A stretch of DNA of 64,000 bases from CAYRFF01 sp964423575 (GCA_964423575.1 CAYRFF010000002.1:1-64000), one strand, 5' to 3'; positions 19,714 through 29,895 are shown, counted from the stretch's first letter. Numbers and translations are program-made. The notes: generated by a model from the letters alone, not told the origin.

Positions 19714-21234
19714 CTATGCATTCTCTTTGCTGAAACTCATAAGATCCTCGTAAATTAATCTGTCATTGGAAAGACGTGGCACTTTGTTTTGCCCGCCATA
19801 CTTTCCCCTGGATTTCATCCATTTATGAAATGTACCTTCTTGTAAGACATGAATTTTAAGGCGATTAAGAGCAAGACTATCAGTACGTTTAGCTGCATAG
19901 TCTGAGTTGATTTCCTGTAGATTCTTATCCAGGTCTTCTGTAAATTGAGCCAGGTTCTCAGGTACATTTTTGAACTCGATGACCCATTCATGGCAACCGG
20001 CGAGAGTATTGGTTAGATAGAGTGGGGCAACCGTATATTCTATGACCTCGACTCCATGCTTTTCACAAGTGTCGCTCAATGCCTTATCAGTGTTGGCAAC
20101 TATTAACTCTTCTCCAAATGCGTTGATGAACTGAGTTGTGCGTCCTACGAGTTTGAATTTAAACGGATAAGTAGAAGTGAAAGTAAGCGTATCTCCGATT
20201 TTATATCGCCAGAGTCCACCATTAGTGGTGATGAGAATCGCATAAGTTTTTCCGACTTCTACCATCGATAGAGGAACGATATCGTCCTCACTGCCATCGA
20301 TAGGAAGGAATTCGTAATATACGCCGTTATCGAGTAACAACAACATATCATCAGAATTGAAATCATCCCTTAAACCAAAGAAACCTTCCGAGGCATTGTA
20401 AATTTCTTGATAATGAATCCCGGGCTGCCCGATTAACTCCTTAAATGTCTTTTTATATGGCTCAAAACCAACCCCACCATGCATATAAACAGAGACATTG
20501 GGCCATATTTCCCGGATAGTAGACTTGCCGCTGATTTCCAGCATTCGCCTAAAAAGTACAATTGTCCAGGTAGGCACACCCCCAAACATCGCTACATCTG
20601 CATCCATAGTTTTATGCGCCATCCTTTCAATCTTTTCCTCCCAGTTATCCAAAAGTGCCGTTTCAAAGTCCGGCGTAAAGAAAGGCTTTCCCACCACCGG
20701 CATGTGATGCATCATTATTGCGCTGATATCTCCTATATGCGTTTCCGGATTGTGCTCATATCGCGATAATGTGCCACCCATTAAAAGACTTCTGTCAGCA
20801 AATAAGCGGGCATCAGGATACGCCTTATAATAGAGTGTAACTGCATCCCAGGTCCCTCGTATATGACATTGCCGAAGATTAACTGATGGGACGGGAATGT
20901 ATTTTGATCGGCCGCTGGTTGTGCCGCTGGATTTCGAGAACCACTTAATACGCCCGGGCCACAGGATATTTTCTTCACCGTGCATCATGCGTTCAATGTC
21001 AGGGCTTAATGTCTCGTAATCTGTCATTGGCACAGCTTCCGCAAATGCTTGTTTCGATTTTAAATCTTTAAAATCGTACTTACGGCCATATTCTGTATTT
21101 GCGCCAAGCTTGAGAATTTCCTTCAGCGACCTATCCTGGACATCAATAGGATATCGGGTAAAACGATCTATCCTACGATACCTGAATCGCAGATATTGCT
21201 TCATAGCTTGATTGAAAATATTCCTCATTACCAT
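19714..21234 (-). CDS. GH3 auxin-responsive promoter family protein
   Basis: This 506-residue protein belongs to the GH3 branch of the acyl-adenylate-forming enzymes. The ATP-binding loop is SSGTTSGRSKYIP (about residues 105-117). The second motif NASEGFFGLR and the third, around WRYKIGDTL, are also present. Plant GH3 enzymes join carboxylic acids to amino acids; the bacterial substrate is not known. It stands alone and ends directly against the small membrane protein gene. A possible earlier Met at residue 3 (MVMRN) would not alter the domains. Confidence 0.88.
   Translation of the reverse strand: MVMRNIFNQAMKQYLRFRYRRIDRFTRYPIDVQDRSLKEILKLGANTEYGRKYDFKDLKSKQAFAEAVPMTDYETLSPDIERMMHGEENILWPGRIKWFSKSSGTTSGRSKYIPVPSVNLRQCHIRGTWDAVTLYYKAYPDARLFADRSLLMGGTLSRYEHNPETHIGDISAIMMHHMPVVGKPFFTPDFETALLDNWEEKIERMAHKTMDADVAMFGGVPTWTIVLFRRMLEISGKSTIREIWPNVSVYMHGGVGFEPYKKTFKELIGQPGIHYQEIYNASEGFFGLRDDFNSDDMLLLLDNGVYYEFLPIDGSEDDIVPLSMVEVGKTYAILITTNGGLWRYKIGDTLTFTSTYPFKFKLVGRTTQFINAFGEELIVANTDKALSDTCEKHGVEVIEYTVAPLYLTNTLAGCHEWVIEFKNVPENLAQFTEDLDKNLQEINSDYAAKRTDSLALNRLKIHVLQEGTFHKWMKSRGKYGGQNKVPRLSNDRLIYEDLMSFSKENA
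21034..21047 (+). repeat. 14-base word AGCTTCCGCAAATG, copy 3
   Basis: Inside the GH3 gene, on its non-coding strand. Confidence 0.7.
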
Positions 21235-21714
21235 TCTTATAGAAATTCCTTATAGTAAGATCGTCGTGCTTGCACAGATTACATTTAGTGCCAAAAGTAA
21301 CTTGTTTTTTTGAACTTGAAAAATTTATTGAGCACACAAGAGCTAGGTAAAAGTTCCGCAGTCAGATAAGTACTATTATTTGAAAATCAAATAGTACCCA
21401 AATATACTTGTTCGTCTCTCCCTATAGTTTGGGCGATATAGCTTTTCTATTTAGATCTATTTTTATAATAAAGAGGCAAAATAAAACTGCGATTCTGAAA
21501 TCAAATGGGAATTCACTGCAGTTGTTGCAGAAAATATTAGCAGTCATCAAGAATAAAAATAGACCTCATTTTTCTCCGATAACTAGGAAATCCAAATGTT
21601 TTTTCTTATCATGTTGCAAATTAAGAGAGACGCAGGAATAGATGTAACCACGTTCAATTTGTTCTACGCCTTGTGTATCTTTCGCTACGTAAGTTTAAAG
21701 ACAAAAGAAATAAT
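21235..21714. other. Intergenic region with one inverted repeat
   Basis: AT-rich with no supported gene; the 77-codon plus-strand frame at 21408 has no protein-like features. An inverted repeat lies at about 21367-21396, with arms around TACTATT and AATAGTA. It could act as an operator or a weak hairpin, but it lacks a T-run. It separates the divergent GH3 and ACMSD genes. Confidence 0.4.
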
Positions 21715-22728
21715 ATGTTGAAAATTGATGTGCATAATCACGTTATTCCAAAGGTATTGCCCAGATGGGCGGAAAAATTTGGTTATGGCGACTTTATTCA
21801 TCTTGAACATCATAAACTTGGTTATGCCAAAATGATGAGAGGAGATAAGTTCTTTAGGGAAATAAAGTCCAATACTTGGGATGCTGAAGAACGGATAGAA
21901 GAATATGCTCGATTTAATACTCAGATACAGGTAATCTGTACCATACCCGTGCTCTTTTCATACTGGGCCAAGCCCATGGATGGATTGGATATATCGCGTT
22001 TTCTCAATGATGATATTGCAGTGATTGTCGATAAATACCCCAACAACTATATCGGTCTTGGCACTGTACCGCTGCAAGATGTCGATCTGGCAATTCAGGA
22101 AATGATACGCTGTAAGGAAGAACTTGGGTTTCCTGGGCTACAGATTGGTTCCAATATTGAAGATATGAACCTATCAGATCCTGCATTGCGACCATTCTTT
22201 GAAGCTTGTGAAAAGCACGATATGTCAATCTTCGTACATCCCTGGAACATGATGGGCTTTCATAAAATGCGGAAGTATTGGCTGCCGTGGCTAGTAGGTA
22301 TGCCTGCTGAAACTACACGGGCGATAACGAGTCTGTTATTTAGTGGGATATTTGAAGAGCTTCCCGACCTGCGGTTTTGCTTTGCTCATGCAGGCGGTTC
22401 ATTTGTATCTACGATAGGAAGGATAGAGCATGGGTTTAATTGCAGGCCGGATCTGGTTGCAATTGATAATGATATAAACCCGAGAGAATATATTGGCAAA
22501 TTCTGGGTGGATTCAATTACACATGATATTCGTTTTCTCAAGTATATTATGGATACAATAGGAAGTGAAAAAATCTGCTTTGGAACCGATTATCCATTTC
22601 CCTTAGGTGACCTTGAAATAGGTAAATTCATTGAGGAAAGTGATATTCCCGAAGGGGATAAAATGAATATTATGCATCAATCGACGCTGGACTGGTTGAA
22701 CCTCGATAAAAAGAGATTTATTCAGTAA
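21715..22728 (+). CDS. 2-amino-3-carboxymuconate-6-semialdehyde decarboxylase
   Basis: I place the start at 21715 (MLKIDVHNHVIPK) rather than 14 codons upstream, because the family begins exactly at this metal-binding strand. This gives 337 residues, the normal length. Zinc ligands are H7 and H9 in DVHNH, the His in FVHPWNMM and the Asp in GTDYPFPLG. The stretches KYWLPWLVGMPAETT and FSYWAKPMD match the ACMSD group of amidohydrolases closely. It would decarboxylate ACMS in the kynurenine route, diverting tryptophan carbon away from quinolinate and NAD. No other kynurenine genes lie in this window. Its last 11 bases overlap the convergent subtilase gene. Confidence 0.88.
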   Translation: MLKIDVHNHVIPKVLPRWAEKFGYGDFIHLEHHKLGYAKMMRGDKFFREIKSNTWDAEERIEEYARFNTQIQVICTIPVLFSYWAKPMDGLDISRFLNDDIAVIVDKYPNNYIGLGTVPLQDVDLAIQEMIRCKEELGFPGLQIGSNIEDMNLSDPALRPFFEACEKHDMSIFVHPWNMMGFHKMRKYWLPWLVGMPAETTRAITSLLFSGIFEELPDLRFCFAHAGGSFVSTIGRIEHGFNCRPDLVAIDNDINPREYIGKFWVDSITHDIRFLKYIMDTIGSEKICFGTDYPFPLGDLEIGKFIEESDIPEGDKMNIMHQSTLDWLNLDKKRFIQ

Positions 22729-24466
22729 GCTTAATGAATTTGCCGGTCTGAAACTGGTCAAGTACTTTTATCCGGTAAAAATATGTTCCCGGGCTAAGAT
22801 TCCCAATGTCAATGCTATGCATACGTCCATTGAACTCTGTAAAGTACTCGAGAATACCTATCGCATTCCATATAAAAACTTCAGCCCCCTCAAAGGCAGA
22901 GGGACTCTCGAAATGTATAATGGACTGTGCAGGACTTGGGTAAACTTTGAATTCAGAGAGAACTCCATTGTATGTATCAGTACTGAGTAGGGAGTCTAAA
23001 TGCTCCTTTGCGCGCATTAAGTTTACCATACCATAACCGTAGACATTATTTGGAATCGTCTGAATATCGCATATAAGACTATCATAATCTAGAGGAATTG
23101 CAGTTTGTTCGATAATCTTCATTAATTCCAGAGGCTTGCCTTTCAACTCCGGATAGGCAGATATGAGAAGTGCTGCTGCACCAGCTACATGTGGTCCAGC
23201 CATACTTGTCCCGCTGCTTTCTGTATAACTATCATTGAGAGTAGCAGAATATGTCCCTACTCCTGGAGCTACAATATTAGGTTTTATCCTGAAGGAGCTG
23301 TCCACAGTTACCGGCCCAAGACTGCTGAATCCTGCAACCTTAAAGTCACTATTTATAGCACCTACGCTGAAACTGTTTTCATATATGGCCGCCGGACTCA
23401 TTACCGAACCACAACCACTGCGACCATCGTTCCCCGCTGAAGCAACAACAAGAATACCCGCTTCTGTGAGATTGTTTACCGCCTCTTCTAAGATGTGGTA
23501 ATTGCTGATGTTACAGCCCTCTGATTCTATACAAGCCCATGAATTATTGATGATATCAGGTGCCAGATCCGGTCGGGGATTTTCTTGATTTAAGTCTGTG
23601 GGAGCAAGGAACCATTCAAAGCATTCGAGATAAGTTGAAGGTTTTCCTATACCGCCTTCCATGTTTCTACAGCCTATCCATTTGGCTTCCGGAGCTATCC
23701 CAAAAACCCGATCACTAACGTCTTTGCCGGTCATCGTTCCCATTGTATGAGTGCCATGTCCATGGTCATCACAGGGCTCCATGATATTATACCCACAAAA
23801 ATTTAATCGTGTACTGTCAAAAGAATAGTAAATAGCATCATGCCAGGAGTAGTTATGGTCAATCTCTCCGTCGTAAAATCCGCGATAGGAATCTTTCAAT
23901 GCCGGATGCTCCCAGTCATAACCGGTATCCTGACCTGCGACGACAACACCGGTACCACGCTTCCCACTCTCTTGCCAGAACTCCGGCACACTGAGGAACT
24001 CTAGTCCATAAGTGAATTCTGAGCGCTTATTCACAGCATCTCCCGTAGGAATCTCATCGACAGGAAATTCATTGGTCTGATTAAAGTCAGGCATAATTTT
24101 TGAAACTTCGGCGAATGTGGAAATTTCAAGAGCTTGTTCATAACTCAGACTTGTACTGATTACGTTAACGATATAAAAGGAGGAAGCTGCAATATTCCTT
24201 TCTTGTAGGTAGGATTTGACGCCGGATTGACTATGATTTGCTGTATAAGTGAGCCGATCATAGATGTAATTGCCCTTTTCCGCCTTCGTCATTGGAGATA
24301 GATTGGCGCGTAATTGCGCTTTTTCTTTAAATTGAATTAGCACATCGACAGTACTTTCCTCATTAAATTTTGCAAGTACTTCTACGTCTATCTTATGTTT
24401 AGCTTGCGCAAATGTCAATAGGGGTAGAAACAACACAACCAGTACAAATGTATATCTATTGGGCAT
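22718..24466 (-). CDS. Secreted subtilisin-like peptidase with T9SS type A tail
   Basis: This 582-residue protein has a signal peptide to about residue 21 (FAQAK). A propeptide-like segment (about 22-130) is followed by an S8 peptidase domain. The catalytic triad is Asp in VVAGQDTGYDWEHP (about 179), His in DDHGHGTHTMGT (about 239) and Ser in SGTSMAGPHVAGAAAL (about 420). The last 75 residues are a type A sorting domain (FKVYPSPAQSIIHFE, then FYRIKVLDQFQTGKFIKL). It is therefore an extracellular serine protease, transcribed alone or with the neighbouring secreted repeat protein upstream. Confidence 0.94.
   Translation of the reverse strand: MPNRYTFVLVVLFLPLLTFAQAKHKIDVEVLAKFNEESTVDVLIQFKEKAQLRANLSPMTKAEKGNYIYDRLTYTANHSQSGVKSYLQERNIAASSFYIVNVISTSLSYEQALEISTFAEVSKIMPDFNQTNEFPVDEIPTGDAVNKRSEFTYGLEFLSVPEFWQESGKRGTGVVVAGQDTGYDWEHPALKDSYRGFYDGEIDHNYSWHDAIYYSFDSTRLNFCGYNIMEPCDDHGHGTHTMGTMTGKDVSDRVFGIAPEAKWIGCRNMEGGIGKPSTYLECFEWFLAPTDLNQENPRPDLAPDIINNSWACIESEGCNISNYHILEEAVNNLTEAGILVVASAGNDGRSGCGSVMSPAAIYENSFSVGAINSDFKVAGFSSLGPVTVDSSFRIKPNIVAPGVGTYSATLNDSYTESSGTSMAGPHVAGAAALLISAYPELKGKPLELMKIIEQTAIPLDYDSLICDIQTIPNNVYGYGMVNLMRAKEHLDSLLSTDTYNGVLSEFKVYPSPAQSIIHFESPSAFEGAEVFIWNAIGILEYFTEFNGRMHSIDIGNLSPGTYFYRIKVLDQFQTGKFIKLTE
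24411..24424 (+). repeat. 14-base word AGCTTGCGCAAATG, copy 4
   Basis: Inside the subtilase gene near its signal-peptide codons, on the non-coding strand. Confidence 0.7.
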
Positions 24467-24535
24467 ATTTTTAATTAGCTTAAATGAACCGACAATATAC
24501 CCAAAAGTATTTAAAAATGGATTTGCACTGGTATT

Positions 24536-27500
24536 TTACCTTATGAGATTAATGTTTCCTTTATAGTGCTTAGTGCTTCCATCTGTAAATTCTACCAGCA
24601 ATTTATAAATGTAAACTCCTTGACTTACTGCTTTATCGCGATGATATCCATCCCAGGTTGACAGTGAATTTCCTGTAATCTTGACATTTTGCAGCTGATA
24701 AACCCGACCACCGAATCGATCGAATATCTCCAGAGTCTTTAATTGGTTTGCTTGCTTGCCAAATCCTATTTTAAGAACATCATTAAGCCCATCATCATTG
24801 GGTGTGAATGCATTTGGAATGTAAACAGCACTGCTTCCATCTATCACGATTTCCACTGTTAGTACAATCTGACAGCCGTTGAGATCTGTTAAAATGACGG
24901 TAACTGTCTGAGACTTGGTTGGGAACATTACAATTTTTCCACAATGAATACCTTCCCTGAGACAATTAAATTCTTCTTCTGTTTCCCATTGTATAACTGC
25001 AAGTGAATCCGAAAAGTAATCAACATAAATGATGGCTGAATCTCCTGCATATATAGAAATGAAATCAGTATTAAGTCGCCCTTCCAATTCCTCAGAAGTT
25101 CCAATGAAAATCGATACTACATCATAGCAGCCACGATCTCCTGTGATAGTGACAATATGTTCTCCTGCACATAGGTTATCTACCTGAGCTGTCGTCGCAC
25201 CGTTACTCCACTGATAAGTTAATCCACCTGATGCTATTGCACTACCATTACAAGTACCCGGACAAGTTTCTCCATTGAGTACTTCTACAGAACCTTTAAC
25301 TTCATAACCTTCGCGTATTATCACTGAATCTACTGTGCTGCAGCCCACTGAGTTTGTGATGGTTACATAGTATACTCCCTCACATAGATTATTTATTTCA
25401 GAACTTGTTTCTCCTGTGCTCCACTGATAGCTATGCCCTTCAGTAGCGTATGCGCTAGCATCACAGGCGCCCAGACAAGAAACTTCTTTTCGGATGCTGG
25501 CATGCGCAGAAAATTCCAGGCCATCTTCTATTGTTACTGACAATACCGTCATGCAGCCTTCTACATTGCTTATAGTGACTGAATAATCTCCGGCACAAAG
25601 TCCATTTGCCATTGCTGTTGTTGCTCCATTACTCCACTGATATGTGTCACCACCACTCGCCAGTGCACTTCCGTCACAAGCGCCGGGGCAGGATGTACTG
25701 TTAAACGCGATTGCGTTTGCATTCATTGATGAACCGGAATCTATTGTGACAGTTTCTATTGTGGAACAGCCCGCAGAATTACTGATTGTAACCGAATAGT
25801 CACCTGCGCATAGGTTATCAATCTGTGCAGTTGTCGCACCGTTACTCCAAAGATAGCTATCTCCACCTGAAGCGATAGCGGAACCATCACAAGCATCAGT
25901 GCATGATTCGTGATTTAAAACCTCAATTTCTCCGTTGAGGGCACCGCCTTCATTGATTATGATTGATTCAATTGATGAGCACCCTGCGTCATTTGTAATC
26001 GTTACAAAGTATTCTCCTGCACATAGGTTATCAATCTGTGCAGTTGTCGCTCCGTTACTCCATAGATATGTATCTCCACCTGATGCGAGAGCAGAACCAT
26101 CGCATGCATCAGTGCAGGATTCATGATTTAAAACCACAATTTCTCCATTGAATGCTCCGCCTTGATTGATTACGATTGATTCAATTGCTGAGCATCCGGC
26201 GTCATTTGTAATCGTTACAAAGTATTCTCCTGCGCATAGGTTATCAATCTGTGCAGTTGTCGCTCCGTTACTCCATAGATATGTGTCTCCACCTGATGCG
26301 AGAGCAGAACCATCACAGGCATCAGTACAGGATTCATGCTGAGTTACTTCGACGGAAGCATTTATCGTCACAACTGTAATTAATCCATCAACGGAGAAAG
26401 ACGCAGTTTCTCCTGTGGTAGAGGTGATAGTGAGACTTACGTCAAATGTTCCTGCATCGTTATAAGTAATCGTAGGGTTTTGCTCATTGCTACTCGCAGG
26501 GGTTCCCCCGGAAAAGGCCCATTCCCAGCTCTCTATGTCTCCATTGGACAAGTCAATAAAGTCTATGGATTCTCCGACACAGATTGTTATTTTTTCATCG
26601 GAAAAGAGACAGATGAAATCTGAGCAGGGGCCTGCATCTTCAATAGTCCAGCTTAAATCATTAATCAGATATTCCCGGGCTGAAATAATCTCCGGAGCAC
26701 TATCATATAAAAGATTAATTGCTGACAAGTGAAGATTGTCTCCGCTAGTAGGATTTTCTGCCCATCCTTTTAAAGTAAGGCCGTAGTTTTCACAACTCAT
26801 AGCTGTATTCGTGAAATTGGGTCCATGTTCTGATTCTTGAAGCACACTACTCAATTCCCAGTCCTCGAAAGATTGATCGAAATTCCTAGCGTCGAGAAAA
26901 ATATCACCCATATATTCGACATTACTTACATCCCAGCTATTTAATGACTGATTAAACTCAAATGCCCGGTTAAACATTCCACTCATATTCGTCACTTGGC
27001 TCACGTCCCAAGCATCTATATTCTGATCAAACTCTGTTGCAGCATAAAACATTTTGTTCATGTCTCGCACCTTGCTGACATCCCAGTTTCCGATGTCCTG
27101 ATTAAATGTAAAGGCGCTATTAAATGTAGAAGCCATGTTTGTAACCTTACTCACATTCCAACTGCTAATATCCTGATTGAAATTAGCAGCAAAATTAAAC
27201 ATGTAAGATATATCTGTTACTTGACTCACGTCCCAGCTACTGATATCCTGATTAAACTCTGGAGCGACAAAAAACATAGCATGCATATCTGTAACCTTGC
27301 TTACATCCCAGTCGCCGATAAATTCGTTGAAATTTTCGCAACCTTCAAACATAGCTTCCATCGTTACCACCGTACTCACATCCCAGTTGTTCATATTTGC
27401 AACGGTTGAAATGTTGGTTGTTGAAAAAGCAACATCCATCGAATCTACCAAAGTCAAATCCGGGATATCGACAGCAGAAATAACCATATTTTCACATCCG

Positions 27501-27883
27501 AAATACGCTCTGCTGAAATTTGTCCATTGTACATCTCCCCATTGAACAATTTCCATTAACTTCTCCCTATCATAGTCTCTATTGAAGTAAATTCGATTAA
27601 AAGTAATTGGTGTTATACTTAGACTATATGTTCCGGGCGATGGTAAGCTGATAGTCGTCATATTTATCCCGCTTCCATTTCCATTATTCCCGGGATTGCC
27701 GACCTCTTCCCAAGCATAATCAAAAGAACCCTCTGCAGGAACCATAATCTCATTGCCTTCGCTCTCACCGGGATTGTCTGTCTTCCAGATTGTTATGTAT
27801 GGGGCTTGGGCCGTGACTACATTTCCAAGTGCGAAAAACAGTGCAAATAAAATCAAGTGGTTGAACGTGTTTAATATCTTCAT
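24536..27883 (-). CDS. Large surface protein: BspA repeats, PKD, SprB repeats, CHU_C tail
   Basis: This 1115-residue protein has a signal peptide to about residue 25 and then an N-terminal domain like that of the 736-residue protein at 3365-5575. About eight BspA/DUF285 repeats (WDVSxVTxM, residues 165-370) follow, then a PKD-type domain (about 440-520; AFSGGTPASSNEQNP). Six SprB-like repeats come next (about 520-940), each with a CxxxCDGSA...WSNGATT...LCAG core. The gliding-associated C-terminal domain closes it (VYIPNAFTPNDDGLND, then FDRFGGRVYQ). The tail indicates T9SS export of the CHU_C/type B kind. The first three SprB repeats are nearly identical in DNA, pointing to recent internal duplication. 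An adhesin or gliding-surface role is likely. Confidence 0.93.
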   Translation of the reverse strand: MKILNTFNHLILFALFFALGNVVTAQAPYITIWKTDNPGESEGNEIMVPAEGSFDYAWEEVGNPGNNGNGSGINMTTISLPSPGTYSLSITPITFNRIYFNRDYDREKLMEIVQWGDVQWTNFSRAYFGCENMVISAVDIPDLTLVDSMDVAFSTTNISTVANMNNWDVSTVVTMEAMFEGCENFNEFIGDWDVSKVTDMHAMFFVAPEFNQDISSWDVSQVTDISYMFNFAANFNQDISSWNVSKVTNMASTFNSAFTFNQDIGNWDVSKVRDMNKMFYAATEFDQNIDAWDVSQVTNMSGMFNRAFEFNQSLNSWDVSNVEYMGDIFLDARNFDQSFEDWELSSVLQESEHGPNFTNTAMSCENYGLTLKGWAENPTSGDNLHLSAINLLYDSAPEIISAREYLINDLSWTIEDAGPCSDFICLFSDEKITICVGESIDFIDLSNGDIESWEWAFSGGTPASSNEQNPTITYNDAGTFDVSLTITSTTGETASFSVDGLITVVTINASVEVTQHESCTDACDGSALASGGDTYLWSNGATTAQIDNLCAGEYFVTITNDAGCSAIESIVINQGGAFNGEIVVLNHESCTDACDGSALASGGDTYLWSNGATTAQIDNLCAGEYFVTITNDAGCSSIESIIINEGGALNGEIEVLNHESCTDACDGSAIASGGDSYLWSNGATTAQIDNLCAGDYSVTISNSAGCSTIETVTIDSGSSMNANAIAFNSTSCPGACDGSALASGGDTYQWSNGATTAMANGLCAGDYSVTISNVEGCMTVLSVTIEDGLEFSAHASIRKEVSCLGACDASAYATEGHSYQWSTGETSSEINNLCEGVYYVTITNSVGCSTVDSVIIREGYEVKGSVEVLNGETCPGTCNGSAIASGGLTYQWSNGATTAQVDNLCAGEHIVTITGDRGCYDVVSIFIGTSEELEGRLNTDFISIYAGDSAIIYVDYFSDSLAVIQWETEEEFNCLREGIHCGKIVMFPTKSQTVTVILTDLNGCQIVLTVEIVIDGSSAVYIPNAFTPNDDGLNDVLKIGFGKQANQLKTLEIFDRFGGRVYQLQNVKITGNSLSTWDGYHRDKAVSQGVYIYKLLVEFTDGSTKHYKGNINLIR
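25850..26345 (-). repeat. Near-identical SprB-repeat units inside the gene
   Basis: Three successive units of about 225 bases encode almost the same residues (ESCTDACDGSA, then NGATTAQIDNLCAG). They differ at only a few positions, whereas the other three units have diverged. Confidence 0.7.
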
Positions 27884-28076
27884 TCTACAAAGTGGCTTTT
27901 AATTCTCACGAAAATCTAAAAGGTAATTACAAGGAAAATAATTCCTATTTTGACGCCAAAGGTAATGCCAAAATAACAATTCCTCCAAAAATAAAACACA
28001 TTGGAGACAAGTGCTTATTTTCATTAAGTTAGCATAAGTTCTGAAAGCATTAATATCAATAGATTTCAAGGAAATG
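27884..28076. other. Intergenic, no gene seen
   Basis: AT-rich and probably holds the promoter of the large surface protein gene; no clear boxes. Confidence 0.35.
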
Positions 28077-28823
28077 TTAATTGATTCCTGCTCCTGCTGC
28101 TGCAAAAAGAAATACGCAAAGAGGTTTCTCCGCCAGTATCTTTGTCTTTTCTTTCTTCCAGTCCCTTACTGGCATTGTAAGAAGTAGTTCTGCATCCAGA
28201 GTTAAATCGCGAGCAACGCATAGATTTATATCCGGATGTAATACCTTAAGCAATTCACTGAATGTCTTTTCCGCCCTGTATGGGGTCTCTATAAAGATAT
28301 GTGTGGTACCGCGCTTGACTGAATCTTCCTGTAATAGTTCAATTTTCCGTGCAAATGCATGTGATTTGACCGGTAAATAACCGTGGAAATGAAAGTTCTG
28401 GCCATTCAGCCCACTTCCTGCAAGTGCAAGCATAAGACTTATCGGGCCGGGAATTACCTTAACCTTAACCTTATGCCTATGTGCCCACAATACGAGCTGA
28501 TTCCCCGGATCTGCTATCGCAGGTGAACCGGCTTCGGACAAGTAAGCAATGGATCTACCCTGAGTAAGAGGCTGCATGAACTCATCGGCATCTTTGGAAC
28601 CCGAATTTTTATCAAAATTGTGCACAGTTATTTCACTTTGCGGAAGCGGATGATTAATCTCACTGAGAAATCTGCGAGCGGTTTTGGCATTTTCTGCAAT
28701 GAAGTAATCGATTTTGTGATATATTTGTATAGCGTAATCCGGAATTGTTTCCCAGCCGCCCGGTTTTATAGGCGTAGGAAGTAAATAAAATACGGGCTTT
28801 TCCATAAGTAATGATTTAAACAT
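28077..28823 (-). CDS. RsmI-like SAM-dependent methyltransferase
   Basis: This is a tetrapyrrole-methylase-fold protein. The stretch LSEAGSPAIADPGNQLVLWA, the KVIPGPISLMLALAGSG segment and a TFSELLKVL stretch match the RsmI group, which methylates the 2'-hydroxyl of C1402 in 16S rRNA. At 248 residues (241 if started at Met8, base 28802, which I prefer because family members begin with a strand followed by PTPI) it is shorter than E. coli RsmI. Bacteroidota often have such a short paralogue, so the exact substrate is uncertain. It is divergent from scpA, with start codons about 40 bases apart. Confidence 0.8.
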   Translation of the reverse strand: MFKSLLMEKPVFYLLPTPIKPGGWETIPDYAIQIYHKIDYFIAENAKTARRFLSEINHPLPQSEITVHNFDKNSGSKDADEFMQPLTQGRSIAYLSEAGSPAIADPGNQLVLWAHRHKVKVKVIPGPISLMLALAGSGLNGQNFHFHGYLPVKSHAFARKIELLQEDSVKRGTTHIFIETPYRAEKTFSELLKVLHPDINLCVARDLTLDAELLLTMPVRDWKKEKTKILAEKPLCVFLFAAAGAGIN

Positions 28824-28842
28824 CTAATCTGGTAAAAAATTT

Positions 28843-29589
28843 ATGGTTTATCAAGTAAAACTTGAGCAATTTGAAGGACCCTTTGATCTTCTTCTCTTTT
28901 TTATTGAGAGGGATGAGCTCGATATATACGATATTCCCATAGCTAAAATTACGGATGATTATCTCGCTTATATCAAGCAGCTGGAGCGCCTGAATATCGA
29001 TGTCGCCAGCGAGTTTATACTGGTAGCGGCAACGCTTATGCGCATCAAGGCAAGGATGCTTATTCCTCGACGGGCTGTAGATGAAGAAGGTAATGAAATT
29101 GACCCGAGGGATGAATTGATAGAAAGACTTGTCGAGTATAAAAAATACAAGGCGACACTGGAGAGTTTGCGAGAAATGGAGCGTGAACAACAGATGAAAA
29201 TTGCGCGGGGTAATGTTAAACGCGAGACTGAAACCATAGCTATGTCAGCCCTGGAAGACGTCGAACTGGAAGAATTGTCACTGTTTGGCCTTCTCAAGGC
29301 CTTTCAACGTGTCCTCGAGAATTACGACCGTGAAAAGAACAGAAAGATTCACACTGTAATGCGCCATAACTATACGGTTCAGGAAGAATCTGCCTATATT
29401 CTAGGACGTGTGAAAGTGGGTAGCAGAACTTCATTCGAAGACGTGTTTTTGCATTGTCGTGATAAAATCCATGCTATTATTACCTTTTTAGCCTTGCTCA
29501 CGCTTCTCAATGATCAGAAAATCAGGATTTATAGTAACGAAGGCGTAAATAGTTTTAGTTTGTTCAGGCGGAGTGAGGAAGAAGAGTAG
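28843..29589 (+). CDS. scpA: Segregation and condensation protein A
   Basis: This 248-residue kleisin subunit bridges the Smc heads in the chromosome-condensing SMC-ScpAB complex. The N terminus YQVKLEQFEGPFDLLLFFIE and the DIYDIPIAKITDDYL segment are the family signature, and the C-terminal winged-helix part ends in LLTLLNDQKIRIYSNE. scpB is not next to it. It begins about 20-40 bases from the divergent methylase gene, so the two probably share a compact promoter region. Confidence 0.93.
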   Translation: MVYQVKLEQFEGPFDLLLFFIERDELDIYDIPIAKITDDYLAYIKQLERLNIDVASEFILVAATLMRIKARMLIPRRAVDEEGNEIDPRDELIERLVEYKKYKATLESLREMEREQQMKIARGNVKRETETIAMSALEDVELEELSLFGLLKAFQRVLENYDREKNRKIHTVMRHNYTVQEESAYILGRVKVGSRTSFEDVFLHCRDKIHAIITFLALLTLLNDQKIRIYSNEGVNSFSLFRRSEEEE

Positions 29590-29618
29590 GGGGATTGTGT
29601 TTCTCATCCATATACTTT

Positions 29619-29632
29619 AGCTTACGCAAATG
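29619..29632 (+). repeat. 14-base word AGCTTACGCAAATG, copy 5
   Basis: Lies outside genes, 30 bases after scpA. Confidence 0.7.
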
Positions 29633-29865
29633 GCCTTCTGGTGATTTTATAAGGGAATAAATTAATCAGTCCACTGAAAAATACGACTAGATCTTAATGT
29701 TTCTATGATTAATTCTTGTTGAGAATGTAAAAACATTGTCAATATCTACATTTGCATAAAGCTTAAAAAGTGCTTGTAAATCATATAGGTAATACTTTGT
29801 AGCTAAATAATGAAAGTGGTTGGTTGCGGCTTTTACAAGAATCGAAATAAAAGGTCAATTGTAAT

Positions 29866-29895
29866 TTTGAAGAAGCGGGAAAAGGCTTATCTTTG
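29866..29895 (+). promoter_or_regulatory. Promoter of atpD-atpC
   Basis: TTTG at 29866-29869, an 18-base spacer and TATCTTTG at 29888-29895 fit the Bacteroidota consensus TTTG/TAnnTTTG perfectly. They lie about 40 bases before the atpD start. Confidence 0.75.

Noticed and set aside
21408..21641. 77-codon plus-strand frame
   Set aside because: AT-rich random-looking sequence with no signal peptide, motif or neighbour support.
25850..26345. CRISPR-like regularly spaced repeats
   Set aside because: The units are about 225 bases, in frame, and encode SprB-type protein repeats; no short repeat-spacer pattern.
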